The position numbers and the translations under genes were made by a program. Below, in pieces: positions 62,800-64,000 of a stretch of DNA of 64,000 bases. Positions within the stretch are counted from its first letter, which is position 1; each line of letters begins with the position of its first letter. The notes beneath the pieces are model-generated. The model was not told where the DNA came from. It ran no database searches and saw nothing but the letters and a program-made list of their open reading frames with translations. Origin of the DNA: Apostichopus japonicus. Its lineage: Eukaryota > Echinodermata > Holothuroidea > Aspidochirotida > Stichopodidae. The DNA lies in the NCBI RefSeq assembly GCF_037975245.1, contig NC_092562.1:3240001-3304000 (forward strand), given 5' to 3'.

Positions 62800-62968
62800 A
62801 TCCTTTCGTATGCAAATGGTAGTCCAATGAGCTTTAGCCCCACCTCTTTCCCTTTGTTCACATCACCGGTGGCCACGCCAAGGAACACACCCAGGTCAAC
62901 GCCGATCCCGAAATGGAACGTCCCTCTGATATCGTTAGATGAGAGTGTCGACTATCAAATGATGGCCG
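62800..62968 (+). CDS. NFI: NFI exon with TPRSTPIPKW motif
   Basis: Acceptor TCTCTTTACTTGCAG and donor G|GTGAGTG, phase 0 in and phase 1 out, 169 nt. It encodes ILSYANGSPMSFSPTSFPLF, TSPVATPRNTPRSTPIPKWN and VPLISLDESVDYQMMA. Phase fits the neighbours perfectly. Ser/Thr-Pro dipeptides are abundant. The motif TPRSTPIPKW plus PLISLDES looks like a constrained short linear element, yet I recognise nothing like it in vertebrate NFI. It may be an ancestral or lineage-specific C-terminal segment. Confidence 0.85.
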
Positions 62969-63947
62969 GTGAGTGACCACAATGTTTCAAACTGGTTTCT
63001 ATACAAGTCCTAAATACAGGCCTTTAACACCCTAACCCTAATACAAGTCTACACTGAGTTAAGCTCTTCGGAAGCACTTTGAATTCTCGTAGCGCTCTTG
63101 AAATATTTTGTCATCTGACAAAATTATGAGATTAATAAACTCTCAACTCTTTGAGGGAACTCCTCTCTACCATGTTCACAAGATACAAGAAAGAAGTAAA
63201 TGACACCGAATCCTTCCCGTTTGATATTGTCGTTCAGCCTAGTTACTGTCTCTCTCTCTTATCACTGTTGGTGGCAATGAATTATCAAAGTGTGGGAGGG
63301 AGAAGTTGATTCATTGCTGTCCCTCCTCTAGTCCTGGACTTGATGCGACAATCCTCTCGGGGAAATTGCATTTACAGTATGACCGTTGAACCAAACAGAA
63401 TGTTTTGAGAAATGCAGATTTGTTTTAGCAGTAGAACATTGCTACATTTCAAAGTTATTTTACACTTCACAATGTTCAGTTTAGAGCCAGAAATATCAAC
63501 CTAACATAACCGCCATTTTCGAAGATTATTGTCTGCAGTTGTAAGTTGCAGTTGTTGCAGTTGCCTAGCTGTGAGAAATTACCCAAAAAGATGTTCAGCT
63601 GTTTGCCCACAACGAAGCATTAAAAAGTTTTACATTTCATAAACTAGTTCCAGCAAGAACTATGTGACTAACAAGATGAGGTTTTAACCTTGACTAGAGG
63701 ACTAGTTTGTTCTGCATGCATTTAGAGCCCTAGTTTTTCAGAAACCGGGGCTCTTTCCAATCCTTTTAACGTTTTTCTTCCCCATTCCTGATCCATGTAC
63801 AGGTGTATTCTACTTTTCATGCATTATTTATCACTAATACTAAATATTTTTGCTTTTGATGAACCCTCTGTCATTTTCACTACATTGTCTTTTCAGTTTG
63901 TGGAATGTGAGAGAATAACTGGTTGATTTTTGGTTTTAAATTTGCAG

Positions 63948-64000
63948 GATTGTTGCCAAGCAGTGCTGTGGAAGAACATGCTCTTTTGCATTCTGAAAGT
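63948..64000 (+). CDS. NFI: NFI exon, truncated by window edge
   Basis: Acceptor TTTTAAATTTGCAG, phase 1 in. The 53 nt in the window are open and encode GLLPSSAVEEHALLHSES, continuing the frame from DYQMMA. No stop codon is reached, so the exon extends beyond the window. Support is splice site and phase only. Confidence 0.72.

Larger units (their letters stand above)
20548..64000 (+). other. NFI: Nuclear factor I (NFI) gene span, 3' end beyond the window
   Basis: The gene encodes a CTF/NFI-family transcription factor. These proteins bind TTGGC-N5-GCCAA as dimers in the nucleus and regulate transcription. Eleven exons were chained by GT/AG sites and phase, and the joined 1,902 nt form 634 codons with no stop. 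Introns range from about 0.4 kb (61446-61866) to about 16.6 kb (31428-48031). Landmarks in order are the DNA-binding domain, an acidic linker, SGVFS, KRVKR, FVQLVC, polyproline plus VARP, and Pro/Ser/Thr-rich segments. The frame is still open at base 64000, so the terminal exon or exons lie outside. Vertebrates have four paralogues (NFIA, B, C, X). This sequence shows mixed resemblance to them, as expected for a single pre-duplication orthologue, so I use the family symbol only. The introns carry tandem arrays and transposons listed separately. Confidence 0.93.

Overview
The window is animal nuclear DNA carrying one recognisable protein-coding gene: a Nuclear Factor I (NFI/CTF) transcription factor on the + strand. 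It occupies roughly the right two thirds and runs off the right edge. Bases 1 to about 20,500 show no supportable gene and consist of AT-rich intergenic DNA with microsatellites, minisatellites and small transposable elements. The large introns, spliceosomal sites, invertebrate-type short repeats and many TAGGCCTA and TACAGTAC-like words suggest a marine deuterostome invertebrate such as an echinoderm. That phylum-level guess is weak inference; that the source is a metazoan is secure.

NFI locus (about 20,548 to beyond 64,000). I could chain eleven exons by GT/AG sites and reading phase: 20548-20583 (candidate), 23128-23659, 31362-31427, 48032-48124, 51290-51595, 55302-55484, 58555-58697, 61250-61445, 61867-61991, 62800-62968 and 63948 to the edge. 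Joined, they total 1,902 nt and form an uninterrupted frame of 634 codons. The 532-nt second exon encodes almost the whole MH1-like DNA-binding and dimerisation domain. The following exons encode a divergent, Ser/Pro-rich C-terminal half that keeps short NFI landmarks: the SGVFS motif, a basic KRVKR patch, an FVQLVC motif, and a polyproline segment followed by VARP. The last exons (TPRSTPIPKW motif and beyond) have no vertebrate NFI counterpart that I recognise.

Repeats. The left part holds three copies of a roughly 350-bp fold-back element (1589-1948, 5679-6040, 10815-11156), a short hAT-type element with a perfect 8-bp target duplication (4867-5279), a second inverted-repeat element (9816-10187), an 18-bp minisatellite with 180-bp higher-order structure (3224-3735), a 20-bp minisatellite (16787-17205), tRNA-derived SINE pieces and several long (AT)n tracts. 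Inside the NFI introns are a five-copy tandem array of a 673-bp unit (41717-45084), a 24-copy minisatellite of about 39 bp (59857-60825), a segment with a U2-snRNA-like 5' end (27150-27285), a G-quadruplex-like tract, a transposon with a 6-bp flanking duplication (53562-54078), and a 157-bp tandem triplication that copies the 3' half of an NFI exon together with its splice donor (about 61,945-62,400).

I found no secure second gene, no CRISPR array and no prokaryotic features. Most long open frames here are by-products of simple or tandem repeats.
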